Below are positions 27,301 through 38,323 of a DNA stretch of 64,000 nucleotides, piece by piece. This DNA comes from Marisa cornuarietis (taxonomy: Eukaryota > Mollusca > Gastropoda > Architaenioglossa > Ampullariidae). Each line of letters opens with the position of its first letter. The stretch's first letter is position 1. Location of the stretch: positions 16,218,501 to 16,282,500 of the forward strand of contig SMMW01000001.1 in the NCBI GenBank assembly GCA_004794655.1, given 5' to 3'. The position numbers and the translations under genes were made by a program. The notes beneath the pieces were generated by a model. The model saw nothing but the letters and a program-made list of their open reading frames with translations, was not told the origin of the DNA and searched no databases.

Positions 27301-28315
27301 GCTCCCATGACCCTGAAGCGCAAGCAACCGGGCTGGGAATCTATTCTCCTGACAACATGACCCTTTCAATCAAACTCCCAACCCACACGTCAATCTTCAC
27401 AGCCGAGATGACTGCTATACAGACAGCTCTTGAGACGACACGACTCAAACTGAGAGACACTGAACAACGACAATTCCTTATACTATCGGACTCCCTGTCA
27501 GCACTCCAGGCACTTAAAAACCAATCATCCAACAGAATAGACATTGTATATGAGATACTGTCCCTCATAAATAAAATTAACAAGGAAAACGGAGACGTCA
27601 GGTTCCTTTGGGTCCCCTCCCATATTGGGATTAAAGGAAACGAGAAAGCTGACAAACTAGCAAAACTGGCTGTAAAGCAGAGTAGCAGTCCTAAAGTCAC
27701 CACCCTAAACATCTCTATTTCACCAACTGAGAGAAGAATAGCCATAAAACCAGCAATACAAACAAGATGGCAGGAGAAATATAAAACTGAAGGGAAAGGA
27801 ACTAGGAGACTGGTAGATGACCAACCCAGTAATACGCTACTTTTTTTTTAATTCAAGTAGGCCCCGCCAGTCTAAGATAACTAGAATGAGGCTAAGTGGA
27901 GAATATTTAATTACATACAAAGACCCTATAACATGCATATGTGGGGACAGGCTTAGCACCCCACATGTGCTTTTGGAGTGTCATGAAAACAAAGAAGAAA
28001 GAGAAGAATTAAGACAGGTCTTAAATAAACATAGGCTGGCACTGAACATTAACAACTGTCTTAACCCACCAAAAGAGCAGTGGCATACTATACTGTCATT
28101 AGTAGTAACAATGGTAACAAGCCACCCTCATGCTAAGCTCATATAAACAGATAAAAGGGTATGACTAAATAGCTCCTCCCCCTGGGAAACTCTGATAACT
28201 GAAACAAAAACCCATAGGTTAGGATATAACTGAACAAATGAGCTTGCTAGCATAACATTATTCTTCAAATCAGTATAAAAACAACTTGAAACAATGGTCT
28301 CTCATAACCAGAGCT

Positions 28316-28346
<31 letters not shown>

Positions 28347-29134
28347 ATAAATCTCAATAAGTCCTCAAACTAAGTCTAGGATATAGAAATAGGGCAACCT
28401 AAGAGATCCGGCAACCTGGAGAGTACGCCACCTCTGCGGACTTGGCAGGCCTACAGGACATAAGAGAACGGCACTACAGATGGCAGAGGGCACCAACACC
28501 AGTAAACAACACCTGCGGCGAAAGAGAACGACAACCCTTCTCCCGGTCCCTTCCTTCCTTACCACCACCACCTCCAGCTTCCCCCTCTGCTCCCCCCTTG
28601 CCCCCCCCCTCCACAGTGCGAAATCGCCTTTCGGTGGAAGCACTTTCCCTTTCAAAGACAACAAAATATGAAACGAGAGTATATAAGTAGTTTCCTCAGG
28701 GCGACATGGGGAACTCAAGGTAGAGCGTCTTGTTTTCGTAGTTACAACTAATGTTGATCAAGGGTAAACAATATCTGCTGGGCTTAGACACCACTTTATA
28801 ATTTCGGAAGCTTGTCCTCATCGATCTTCATGTTGTTCCAGGGAAACGCCTTACCCTCGCTTCAAAACTACACGGACCCAGCAAGACAGATCTCTTTTAA
28901 GGTAAAAATAAATGTTTACAAACCTGGACATTTGGTCTTGCACAGCTCAACTAGTTCATTGCTTTGGCAAATGTCGGAACAGCACTCTCGTCGGTTTGTG
29001 AGTTCGTCAAAAAACGACTGCCTTTGAGGACATGTTGGCATGCCGTGCACACAATATCCAGTCATGTGTACCAATAGGCAAAGGAAGATTAATGAATTAC
29101 AAGCTCTCAAGAAAGAAATTGTATTTTCTTCCAT
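19950..29134 (-). CDS. Receptor-like gene 1: type I membrane protein with two TNFR-like cysteine modules
   Basis: Exons are 29134-28924, 21558-21406, 21087-20885 and 20042-19950; phases fit and give 219 residues. Exon 1 encodes a hydrophobic signal segment (about 8-27) and module 1 at 35-69. Exon 2 adds module 2 at 84-120. Exon 3 encodes the GYAAQI juxtamembrane start and a transmembrane helix at about 141-163 followed by YRKRYCHR. Exon 4 is a short polar tail ending LNETSA. Each module has the pattern C, CC, C, C, C with FFDELTNRRECC or SYLNVSTNQKACC, close to the single-module TNF receptors BCMA and TACI. There is no death domain. Intron 1 holds a 6.9-kb LINE bounded by a 13-bp direct repeat; without it the intron would be about 460 bp, which is why I join exon 1 to the distant exons. 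Ligand and signalling are unknown. Exon 1 might alternatively belong to a separate broken copy. Confidence 0.72.
21285..21345. repeat. (ATT)n microsatellite
   Basis: About 20 TTA/ATT units lie in intron 2 of receptor-like gene 1, about 60 bp from exon 2. Confidence 0.9.
21914..22629 (+). repeat. Two tandem 5' monomers of the LINE (period about 397 bp)
   Basis: The phrase gcgctgcttggctgattc starts at 21914 and again at 22311, and the copies stay almost identical to gacgaaccg at 22225 and 22621. Tandem 5' monomers carry promoter activity in some LINEs (for example mouse L1). Here the second monomer runs straight into the ORF1 leader and ends at a potential donor, CCG|GTAAGT. Confidence 0.85.
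22863..24320 (+). CDS. LINE ORF1, Gag-like nucleic-acid-binding protein with three zinc knuckles
   Basis: An intact ORF of 485 codons. Basic and acidic N-terminal stretches (KTKRGKAK; SDDDF) are followed by three CCHC-type knuckles around 263-320: CYNCNGFGHVATNC, CGRCGEGHDTRAC and CINCGTTGHSARYGGC. The C-terminal part is rich in Pro, Thr and Gln. ORF1 proteins of I- and jockey-type elements coat the element RNA into a ribonucleoprotein particle. ORF2 starts one base after the ORF1 stop, so translation probably relies on reinitiation. The start is the first ATG after the T-run. Confidence 0.88.
   Translation: MGDHPRKTKRGKAKPSEKIITRSLSKKSMKFEDDFLLSETSSDSLSTVTDEQNLDNHIDIDSDDDFQVVVSKNRRRKLLPTKSPKGQGNVPELRFPIVIAPVQKENRAIVTAGPVKLTTEVKRKIGEVAEIRPNPRTNKLIIGCSNKSQQEEAANLKIFLGLAITCYQPGQNISVKSDNKKGLGVVKNIPLDESLDEINELLASDKAPKVRALKRFNFRTKDNKSAPSKAILLEFQNSETPTSVKIGYQTYRVEQFHQTERQCYNCNGFGHVATNCKLKAVCGRCGEGHDTRACTIQNNKDFACINCGTTGHSARYGGCPCRVIHRQASQISAIGQMSYREALNTSKEKYWSRKDTAPTREPLKEQQTPPPPAPQTASRSENPVPASQTIEEAASELVNDHNIENQTITENTMTTDQDSHPPTTTDPTKTTETCDNLSAVVMSLMGKINEYSSKIIRNEDLKEKEMPVLITMLQTLSGLMNLLLY
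24322..28146 (+). pseudogene. LINE ORF2: AP endonuclease, reverse transcriptase and RNase H, split by two frameshifts
   Basis: Three open pieces are seen at 24322-25437, 25467-27851 and 27817-28146. Piece 1 is an AP endonuclease with MQWNCRTLNSN, LQEVN, GDFNAKNPLWD and GSDHFPI. Piece 2 has the reverse transcriptase (YRPIALTS, SGFREKRSTMDH, FADDTSLLG, NGVPQGSVLSPLLFN) and then RNase H (IYTDGSHD, AEMTAIQTALE, ILSDSLSAL, WVPSHIGIKGNEKAD). Piece 3 is the C-terminal finger region with CICGD and HVLLEC. The first break falls in an A-run at 25429-25432: the frame after it is already open from 25431 and reads KVKYLNQ before the ATG at 25467. The second break is in a T-run at 27840-27849. Real inactivation and homopolymer assembly error are both possible. 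Confidence 0.85.
28668..28923. other. Remaining part of intron 1 of receptor-like gene 1
   Basis: This is the sequence between the right flanking direct repeat of the LINE and exon 1 of gene 1. Nothing else is recognised. Confidence 0.5.
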
Positions 29135-30254
29135 GTCTCTGTGACCTGTGCTCTAGGGTAGCTCGATTTGAAATGACTACACTGTACACCTGAGGTCGAC
29201 CGAAATTATTTTGTAGCCAAGGTGAACACCACCTTTTCTGTGCGAAAGCTTCGCGTCTAGTCTATCAATAGAGTCGCGTCAGAAGATAGATTGCGACATC
29301 TGTGAGCGACAATGTTGACCAATGAAAATCATCGTATTGCAAAGCACGAAAATATCCGACGAAAAGAAAGTACATATGAACAGTTATCGTCCCTTGTCAT
29401 GATGTGTTACAAACTTCACGAACTGATCTGCCAGCTGAGACATTCGTGATTTAACAAGAACAGTCCCTACTTTCGCTTTTGGTACAACTACCGTAGTCAA
29501 AATTAACGACTACTTTAGGTTCAAGTACCGTAGGCAAAAGGATTACCGAACAAAATAATCAATTACTCAGAATGTTTGAGGTTAAACATAGGGTTTAAAA
29601 AAATTGAGTGAACAATTAGTTCTGTGGTAGTAAAGCGGTTAAGGCGAAATATGTACGTGGAGGAGAAATACGAGATAGATTTAGGTAGTAAAGAATTTAA
29701 AATATATACAGAGGCAATGATATTCAGATATTTTGATTGATGATCACAATAACTGTAAGCATAATGTACATTTAGTCAGATGTTTCAGCCTCACACTCAC
29801 CTCCTTAATCAGAGGTGACATATCTTTGACATAAACCCCATACTATCCTATCATGTACCTAACAAACCTGCCTTTCCCACGACCACCCATCCACTTTCTA
29901 TCTCTACTATTCAGAGTTCTATCACTATTACTCGGTGCAGTATGTAATATATTTACAGTACGAAATCGTAAAACAAACATGGGCCCTAAAAGAAACCACT
30001 AAAGAAATGTTTAAAAAATAGTCTCCAGCAGTATGAAGATGCACCACCCATAAACCCACATATCATCCATCAATACAACACGCATGGCATTGCTAACAAA
30101 GAAAGAAATATATCTCAAACTGAATCCCTTCATGACTAGATATTAGTTCACAAGATTTCCATCGGTCTGTAACTCTGAAAAATGAAAACAAAAGTCACTT
30201 CATGGTCATTTGCACCTGCTGAATTTACGTGAGCTCTTAATGAGCAGTGGATGT
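29135..30254. promoter_or_regulatory. 5' flank of receptor-like gene 1
   Basis: About 1.1 kb upstream of the minus-strand start at 29134. I see no clear promoter motif. The duplicated block 30255-30445 lies at its far end. Confidence 0.3.
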
Positions 30255-30445
30255 AGTCTTGACGACACTAGCTGATACTTCTTATCATTTCAATGTGTTT
30301 TTCTCGACCTCTGACCTAGATGACGTTCAGTGCTGTTTGTGATCGACAAATGAAATTTCCGATGTGTGTTACGGTCCACATGGCTCAGGCCGTTTTTACG
30401 AGGTTGAGGTTATCAAGACCTTACCTGTCACCTCACACCCAATCG
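30255..30445. repeat. Duplicated block, partner of 17050-17245
   Basis: Aligned phrases are given under the partner. It starts with gtcttgacgacac and ends with cacctcacacc. It lies upstream of receptor-like gene 1. Confidence 0.45.
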
Positions 30446-30821
30446 TTCTTTCAGTAATGCAATTTCCAAATGTAAATTCTCCTTCTTTCTATAAAGGATT
30501 GGAAAGGTGTCATCTCTTGACTCGTTTCCGTCCTCATATTCTCAAATCTTCAGGTATGGTTCTGTACATGTATGTCTTTAAGGCTTAGTATTGTCATTGT
30601 CCGAGTAAGCAGTGAGGCTGGTCAAGCGGTGTGAGCGAGATTTGTACACTTCACTCACACTTGAGAAGATCACGCACGAGCACGATAAATCTCAGAAGGT
30701 GAAAACAAACAAAATATCATGCATTTAAAGTCCAGCGTTTTAATTTCTAAAGCATTAGTAATTGCCTGTGCTTGCTATTGCCCTTTAAAGACGTTTCAGA
30801 AAATATTGCACCACATTATTC

Positions 30822-31500
30822 TTAATAATAATAATAATAATATAATAATAATAATTAGAATAATAATTAGAATAATAATAATCATCATCATCATCATCAT
30901 CTGGTCTTTCTTCCCTTACGTCCTAGCTAGACAACTCCCCTCCTCGTCTGACGACCATCTCCAAATTATTCCTGTCACGAGAACAACACACGGTCACAGG
31001 ATTTTTAGTTACTGTGCAACGAAGAAATGGAACTCTCTCCCTTTCCATATCTGCCAAGAAACCCACTATTAAGTCCTTTAAATACGCACTGAAAACGCAC
31101 TTCTTCCTTTTAGCATTACTCCTAACACAGTCCACACAATGCTCGTCCTTTTTCACACCTTCCCCCTTTTCCGCTTAAATTATTCCTATTTCCCGACTCG
31201 TCTTCCTTCTTCAAAATCCTGATACTTTCAGTCCTTGTTACTTAAATTATTCCTATTTCCCGACTCGTCTTCCTTCTTCAAAATCCTGATACTTTCAGTC
31301 CTTGTTACTTGGATCCTCTTCACGTTTATTATATTTGTCTTTATTCATCATCGGTACTGTTGTTTATCTTTCCGTCGCTCATATGTTGTTTGTTTGTTCT
31401 TCTGTCGCTCGTATGTTGCCCATGTCTCGTTCTTGTTCCTTAGGAGTGTGAGTATGCGCTATAAAAATGTTACATGTATTATTACTTTAATAGCAGATTC
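30822..31500 (+). mobile_element. CR1/L2-like LINE 3' fragment, with (AAT)n/(ATC)n leader
   Basis: After an AAT/ATC microsatellite (30822-30900), the reading contains KKWNSLPFHICQ and, past frame breaks, LKTHFF. The 3' end is TATGCGCTATAAAAATG followed by TATTATTA. These are hallmarks of CR1/L2-type LINE 3' ends. It is decayed and lacks the RT core. Confidence 0.65.
31177..31310 (+). repeat. 67-bp tandem duplication inside the LINE fragment
   Basis: The unit beginning aaattattcctatttcccg is present twice with an offset of exactly 67 bp (31177-31243 and 31244-31310) and no visible differences. It arose after the element had lost function, or is an assembly artefact. Confidence 0.85.
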
Positions 31501-31987
31501 CTTCACATGTTAGTGAGCTCAATGTGATTCACAAAAGAGAACGACACAAAAGCCAGAATTAAGATATGATAGTCGCTTGAAGTGAAAGAACAGTTACTAT
31601 AATTTCTACAGAACTTTTTTAAAAAGTAAGCTGGATACGACATACAGTCTCGTTCTTGTTGGTGAGTCACACTTGTTCCATGTAAGTTTCGGTTTCTGTG
31701 CGTCGTATTCCTACATTATACTGTATACTGTCGACACACACCACTTTTCCGCCTAGCCACCCGTACACTACCCGCAATGATAAGTGCGTAATTATACTAT
31801 ATCCGTAATCACAAGTCTGTTTACCACTTACTTGTGCACTGATGTCAATTAATGGGTCCCTGTAGGTGTGAGATATTTGACAGTGGCGAGAACAATATTT
31901 GAGATAAATTAATGGATGTTCGCATGATACGTACACAGGGCTAGCAGAAAGCTCGGGTCATAGAATGCACATGCCAGCACGAAGGGA

Positions 31988-32060
<73 letters not shown>

Positions 32061-32604
32061 CTAATGTTGCGAATTAGCTAATAGTGGTGATGGCGACGGT
32101 GGTGGTGTATTTTATTCTAATTCCTACTGCCACATTCGTCCACAAATAAGAGGTTCATAAAGAAAGCGTGGTATGTTTTTATTATCTATTACTACAATAT
32201 TAAACCTATAACAAAGAAAACGAATTTTCTATACAAAATCGACACTGAGAATGCAGATAACCTAACATGTAGGAAAGGATTTGTGAGAAAATCTTCAACA
32301 ATGGAGAGTTTACAACAAAATATAGAACGGAACATATTAATAATGCAGATTGTTTTAAACACAATGATGTTCACAATTTGAAGGAATGACTGTAATTTAA
32401 TAAATTCCTAGTGTGTCCATTACTGTAACTAACACATTTCAACCCATTACATGAAAATAACACAGGCTCTCTCTCTCCTACTCTTATATATATATATATA
32501 TATTGACAGATTATAATATTTGTACGATATAAACCTTTTTAAAAGTCTTATTTAGCATCTTTAGCAGAGTGATACAAAGATGTACCTTTCCTTGTCATAA
32601 CTAT
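31501..32604. other. Gene-free interval with (AC)n microsatellite
   Basis: An uninterrupted (AC)n array lies at about 31989-32058, and a short (TA)n run near 32486-32503. No exon is recognised. Confidence 0.5.
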
Positions 32605-32631
32605 GGCCATTCTCCATTTCTGGAAATGACC
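32605..32631 (-). promoter_or_regulatory. 27-nt GNRA-loop hairpin, copy 4, in the 3' UTR of receptor-like gene 2
   Basis: The left arm is GGTCATTTCCA, the loop GAAA and the right arm TGGAGAATGGCC. It begins 105 nt after the stop codon of gene 2. Compared with the consensus, position 5 changes G to A, turning a G-U pair into A-U, and another pair becomes a U-G wobble, so pairing is kept. Confidence 0.55.
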
Positions 32632-32735
32632 GTGGCTCATCTTAAAAAAAAGTGTGAACTACAAGACTGAGCCAGATGAATGGATCGAAGGCCTGTGCAT
32701 CAAACGGCTGCGTGACTACAGAGTGACCTTCCTTT

Positions 32736-34042
<1,307 letters not shown>

Positions 34043-34959
34043 CGTGAAGTCGTGATTGTCTGTGGATGATGTCTTTTTTTAATGACGTTGTTTTGATGAC
34101 GTCTTGTGGCAAAACGATGTCTGCTAAGAAGTCTCAGTTGTAATGAAGTCTGCAGCATATGTCTTTCTTGGCCGCGTTTTTGTTGACAAAACTCGTAGAG
34201 TCGCAGCGAGAAATAGAACAGAAATGCGCAATTTTTTCTGTTTGCAGCTATATATAATTGTTTACATGTGACCAGTCCTGCCAAAATTAGGCTAGAGGTG
34301 CGGGGTCAAAGTGACTCATGGAAAATTTCTAGACGGTTAATGTTCCGCAGTTTTTCCTCTACTTCTCCGACTCCACCCAGGTAGGGTAACGGGCTCCTCA
34401 GATGGGTGGGTAAGGCAGAGAGGTAAAGGAGACAGGCACCGCCTGCACCAAGGTCGTGTTTGTTATTATTATTATTATTCCTACAGCCCTACGATCATGC
34501 CACTGGCCTAGCTTTACAGTTTATTACCCTTACTTTGCCCACCCTACCCCGGGAACACAAGCCTGTGAAGCACAAAGAGGTGGGTGGATAAGTGGTGGCT
34601 GAGGGTAAGTTGCTGACATGTGAACCCTGACCACTCACTTACCCCAGCGAAGTCTGTGTTCGCTTGTACACATCAGTCCTTGAACTTAAATTTATCGGAA
34701 AAAATTGTAAATCTTACTTCTCGATATAATTTTGATTGCCAAACTTTTTTAATTTATTCATTTATTTATATCTAAGGTATGTTAATGCTCACATGTATCA
34801 ATTTATTAATTATTTTAAATGGAATCTTTACGTAGAAGGTATTAAACGATATAAGAAAAGATAGGAAGACATGTGGACACAGAGAAAGAGATAATTTGAA
34901 AAAAAGTTGAGGGAAAACAAAAAGTAAATGACGTAGAAAAAAAATGAAGACAGAAGAAC
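34043..34959. promoter_or_regulatory. 5' flank of receptor-like gene 2
   Basis: This is the sequence upstream of the minus-strand start at 34042. No promoter motif or repeat family is recognised; a short ATT run lies near 34460. Confidence 0.3.
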
Positions 34960-35841
34960 GAAGAAATTAGGTCTAAAATTGAAAGCCACGTATAGCTTTA
35001 ACGCAAGTTGACAAAGCAAGAACCTGGGGTGTTATTTTAAAAGATGATTCATTAAAAACAAACAAAGTTAAAGTAATAACAAACTCTCCCTCATTAAGTG
35101 GCCGGGCTGATTTGGCGATCTCCTCTGCCACAATAACACTTGTTCTCACAGCAGCTTCACTTTGTGACTTTGCTATAGTGAAAAATGTCTGCTGTGATCT
35201 TACATTCCTCTTCAGTTCTTTCACTTTCTTTAGCTCCTGCTCTGCATTCAGGCTTTTCAACTTATCCTGATGTTTAGTCTTGTAGTACCGTTTCAGATTA
35301 TATTCTTTGCTCACAACCATTGTATCTCCACAAAGTAAAGACACACTGGTTTACTACTAATATTAGTAAACATGTATTCAGGCTCCCATGCAGTGGCTTT
35401 GAAAGTCTGTTTTCAAAATCAACTTTTCTCTTGGCCATTTTAACGACTAGCTTTAATTTAAAATTTGAAGGGTATTGAAATTTACAAACATCCATTTGCT
35501 ACACACTGTAATGTTCTTGATCTTGATTAAGTAAATGTCTTTAGAAAAGTCACAACACGTGCTTAGGTCCGATCATCTTCCTTAATTCCCCGACAGATGG
35601 CGCACCAATACCTACGACTAGCGTGAAGTTCATACAGTACACACAGCTTTAAATTAATTCTAAGAAACAACTTCGCCCTCTGTTCTGCTGTGTACTATTT
35701 TCCATGCCATGCGATATTATTGCATCAGAAAATATTTTTAACTACTGGAGCACACAACGCCATTGTGTCATAGCTATTTTTAGCTATTGCAACTTACATC
35801 ACGGGCTGGATGTGGCCCGTGGACCGTGCGTTTGACACCTG
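34960..35841 (-). mobile_element. Decayed hAT (ZBED-type) DNA transposon, 5' part
   Basis: On the minus strand, the end CAGGTGTCAAACGCACGG matches the terminal inverted repeat style of hAT elements. Its outer flank TTAGAGCA could be one half of an 8-bp target duplication. The coding remnant starts MAKRKVDFENR and continues, through two frame breaks, with KPVCL then SKEYNLKRYYKTKH, a BED-finger-like region, and SEAAVRTSVIVAEEIAKSARP, as in ZBED5/FAM200-like transposases. The catalytic domain is missing and the right end was not found. Confidence 0.7.
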
Positions 35842-36757
35842 TGCTCTAAGCTATTCAATGGCAAATGATATTATTGAAATAGGGATTTTTAAGGCTTCCC
35901 GAAAATTTCGTACAGAGATTCGCAAATGTCACCAGCGCCTATCATTACCACAGACCCCTTAACACGTCCAGCCACCAATCCTAATCTTCAAGTCTCAAAT
36001 CCAAGAATTAAATGAAACCCTAAGCTAATATTAGCTCTCTCTACACCTTAGGGTGTCCCCGATTTACGAGAAAGACTTGTTCGCACACGCACACACATAC
36101 ACACATACACACATACACACACAGGTGGCGCAAGAACAGAGACAAAGAAAACTTTTTAGAAAGGTTATTTTTAACGACGATCAAAATTAAGAATATCGTC
36201 GAAAAGACCGAAACATAGTAATATACTGTAAATATGCTATAACTGATCTAATAATGATTTATCAAGGAGACGCTGTTCCTTCATATTCTAAAACATCCAC
36301 GAGTCTGTGTATCATGGTCCCTGGTTTTACAGCAGTATGGACCATGTCTTGCTTAAAGTTTTTAAAGCATTTGACCTTAAAGACGCACAACTGTCCTTTT
36401 TTGCGTTCACGGTGTTTAGCAGATAAAACAGGTGCAAGTAAACTCCTTCCGGCTTTGTCAGGTCAGGTAGACGGGGGCCTAAGCTCTATAAACTGCGTAA
36501 ACAGATAGTTGTCTAGTCACTGCAGTTCAGCTAGTACAACAACAACAACAACAAAAATATCAACAACACATATATATAACCGATGACAGGGTAAATCTGG
36601 TGGTTAAACGTGGATTTCTGAGTTTGTGTCGTTGTGTGGACGTTTGTTTACGCGTTTGCTTGAATACGAGATGAATAAGCGAACTAAGAGTCTGCTCGGT
36701 ATGGGGGATTTAAGGCGTTGCGGGCAATCCATGAAAGAGGAGATGTAGCGGAGGCTG

Positions 36758-36813
<56 letters not shown>

Positions 36814-38323
36814 TAGTAAAGAAGGAGGTAAAGACAGGAGAAAAGACAAGTGGGACACATGAATGGACCAAAGAGAAGCTGAGATTACGGCTAAAGGGTG
36901 AGAAAGATTACAAAGAGAGAGCCGACAAAAATTAGAGAGAAACAAAGAGGAAGAAAAAAATGGCATGAAGGAGAATCCGAGAACGGGTGAAAGGCTAAAA
37001 TAGTACAAGAGGGATGCGGAAGGAGAAAGAAAATAATTGGATTCCACAAATGCTGGTGCGAATGTGGTAATTTGTCTCTTCAAGCACAGAGAAAATACTT
37101 GACAATACTTCTTGGTTTTCAAGACTCTTTTATATGTAAAGTATGAGCAGAAAACGTAAATGTGTCCTTTAGATAAAGACTGAGATTAGAGAGCGAAGGG
37201 GGTAAATACAGAAGAAGATTTAAAGAGCGAGAAAGATTGAATAGATAAAAAGGGTCGGTCGGTCGGTCGGTCGGTCGGTCTAAAATTGCATACGTCTTCA
37301 AGACAACCACAGGACACCAGATAAAATGGTTTAAAACATCAAAAACTTTATTAAAGCCAACGTGTAAGAAATCTTGTTTCGTTTATCAAATCGTTGTCGG
37401 TAGTTTGCTTTTCTTTTTTTCCTTATACTTCAATAAAACAGTAAACTGTTTGTTCACATACCAATAGGTTTCTTACTATAAACCCCAAACATTACAAGTA
37501 ATACGGATTAAAACATTACAGAATATAGTATGAATGGATATATATACAAAACAACATCTAAGAGGAGACAAATTATACCATACTAATCTTAATCATAGTT
37601 AATGAAAATCTACACAGCTACAAGATTCGTCCAGAAAGACTATCTGGACTAAAAAAAAATAGTTTAAGGTTTTTAATCAAAATATTGCTGATTATATTAA
37701 ATAAGTTTAACACAAAGTCTACAACAAAAATTGCAAAATATTTTACAAGAACTGTTTGCAATCGCAATAATCACTAATGATTAATTATCTGGAAGTGTTT
37801 TATACATCTGCAGCCTTTTCTGACCAGACTGGTCCTTTCCTGATGAAAATTTACAGGTTACTTTTTATAGTCTTACATCTCTTGTCTACAAATAGTTCTT
37901 TGTGATATCACTTTTAGTTATGAATTTTATTCAAAGCACAAGAAACAACATTTGAAATCTTTACGGTACATTTCAAGGCTTGACACAGCGGCTTTTGGTG
38001 CGGGCACCAGTTAATTTTTTTCTTGTTTCTTTTTTAAAGCGAAAATTGCGAAAGAAAGAAACACGATATCCAGGCGCTTGCGAAAGTGGACTCAAAAAGG
38101 TTTTCTATGATCCGCCCCTGCTTTACATTCGAAGTGACATCAGTACCGACGAAAGCTGGACAAGGAAATTTCAGCGAAAAAATGATCTCCTCTCTCATCA
38201 TCAAAATGACAAGCACGTCTGATGTGTTTAATAAATTTACAAACGTTTAATGTCTTACAAATTTCCCCAAAACCTTTTCACGGTAAGTTATTTTCACATT
38301 CTTATCGCGGGATCCACATCTGG
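35842..38323. other. Gene-free interval with several microsatellites
   Basis: Microsatellites are (AC)n at 36759-36812 and a (GGTC)n run of about seven units at 37253-37280. No coding exon is supported, although short frames occur near 37980-38220. Confidence 0.5.

Larger units (their letters stand above)
21776..28667 (+). mobile_element. Near full-length I-clade non-LTR retrotransposon (LINE) with RNase H
   Basis: The element consists of two tandem 5' monomers, a T-run at 22801-22825, ORF1, ORF2 with endonuclease, reverse transcriptase and RNase H, and a 3' region with an A-run at 28317-28338. Flanking it is the 13-bp direct repeat TATGAAACGAGAG (left 21763-21775, right 28667-28679), which I read as a target-site duplication. 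The RNase H domain points to the I group (I / Nimb / related clades). It is inserted in intron 1 of receptor-like gene 1, in antisense. The perfect flanking repeat and largely open frames suggest a recent insertion. ORF2 is broken by two frameshifts, both in homopolymer runs. Confidence 0.9.
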
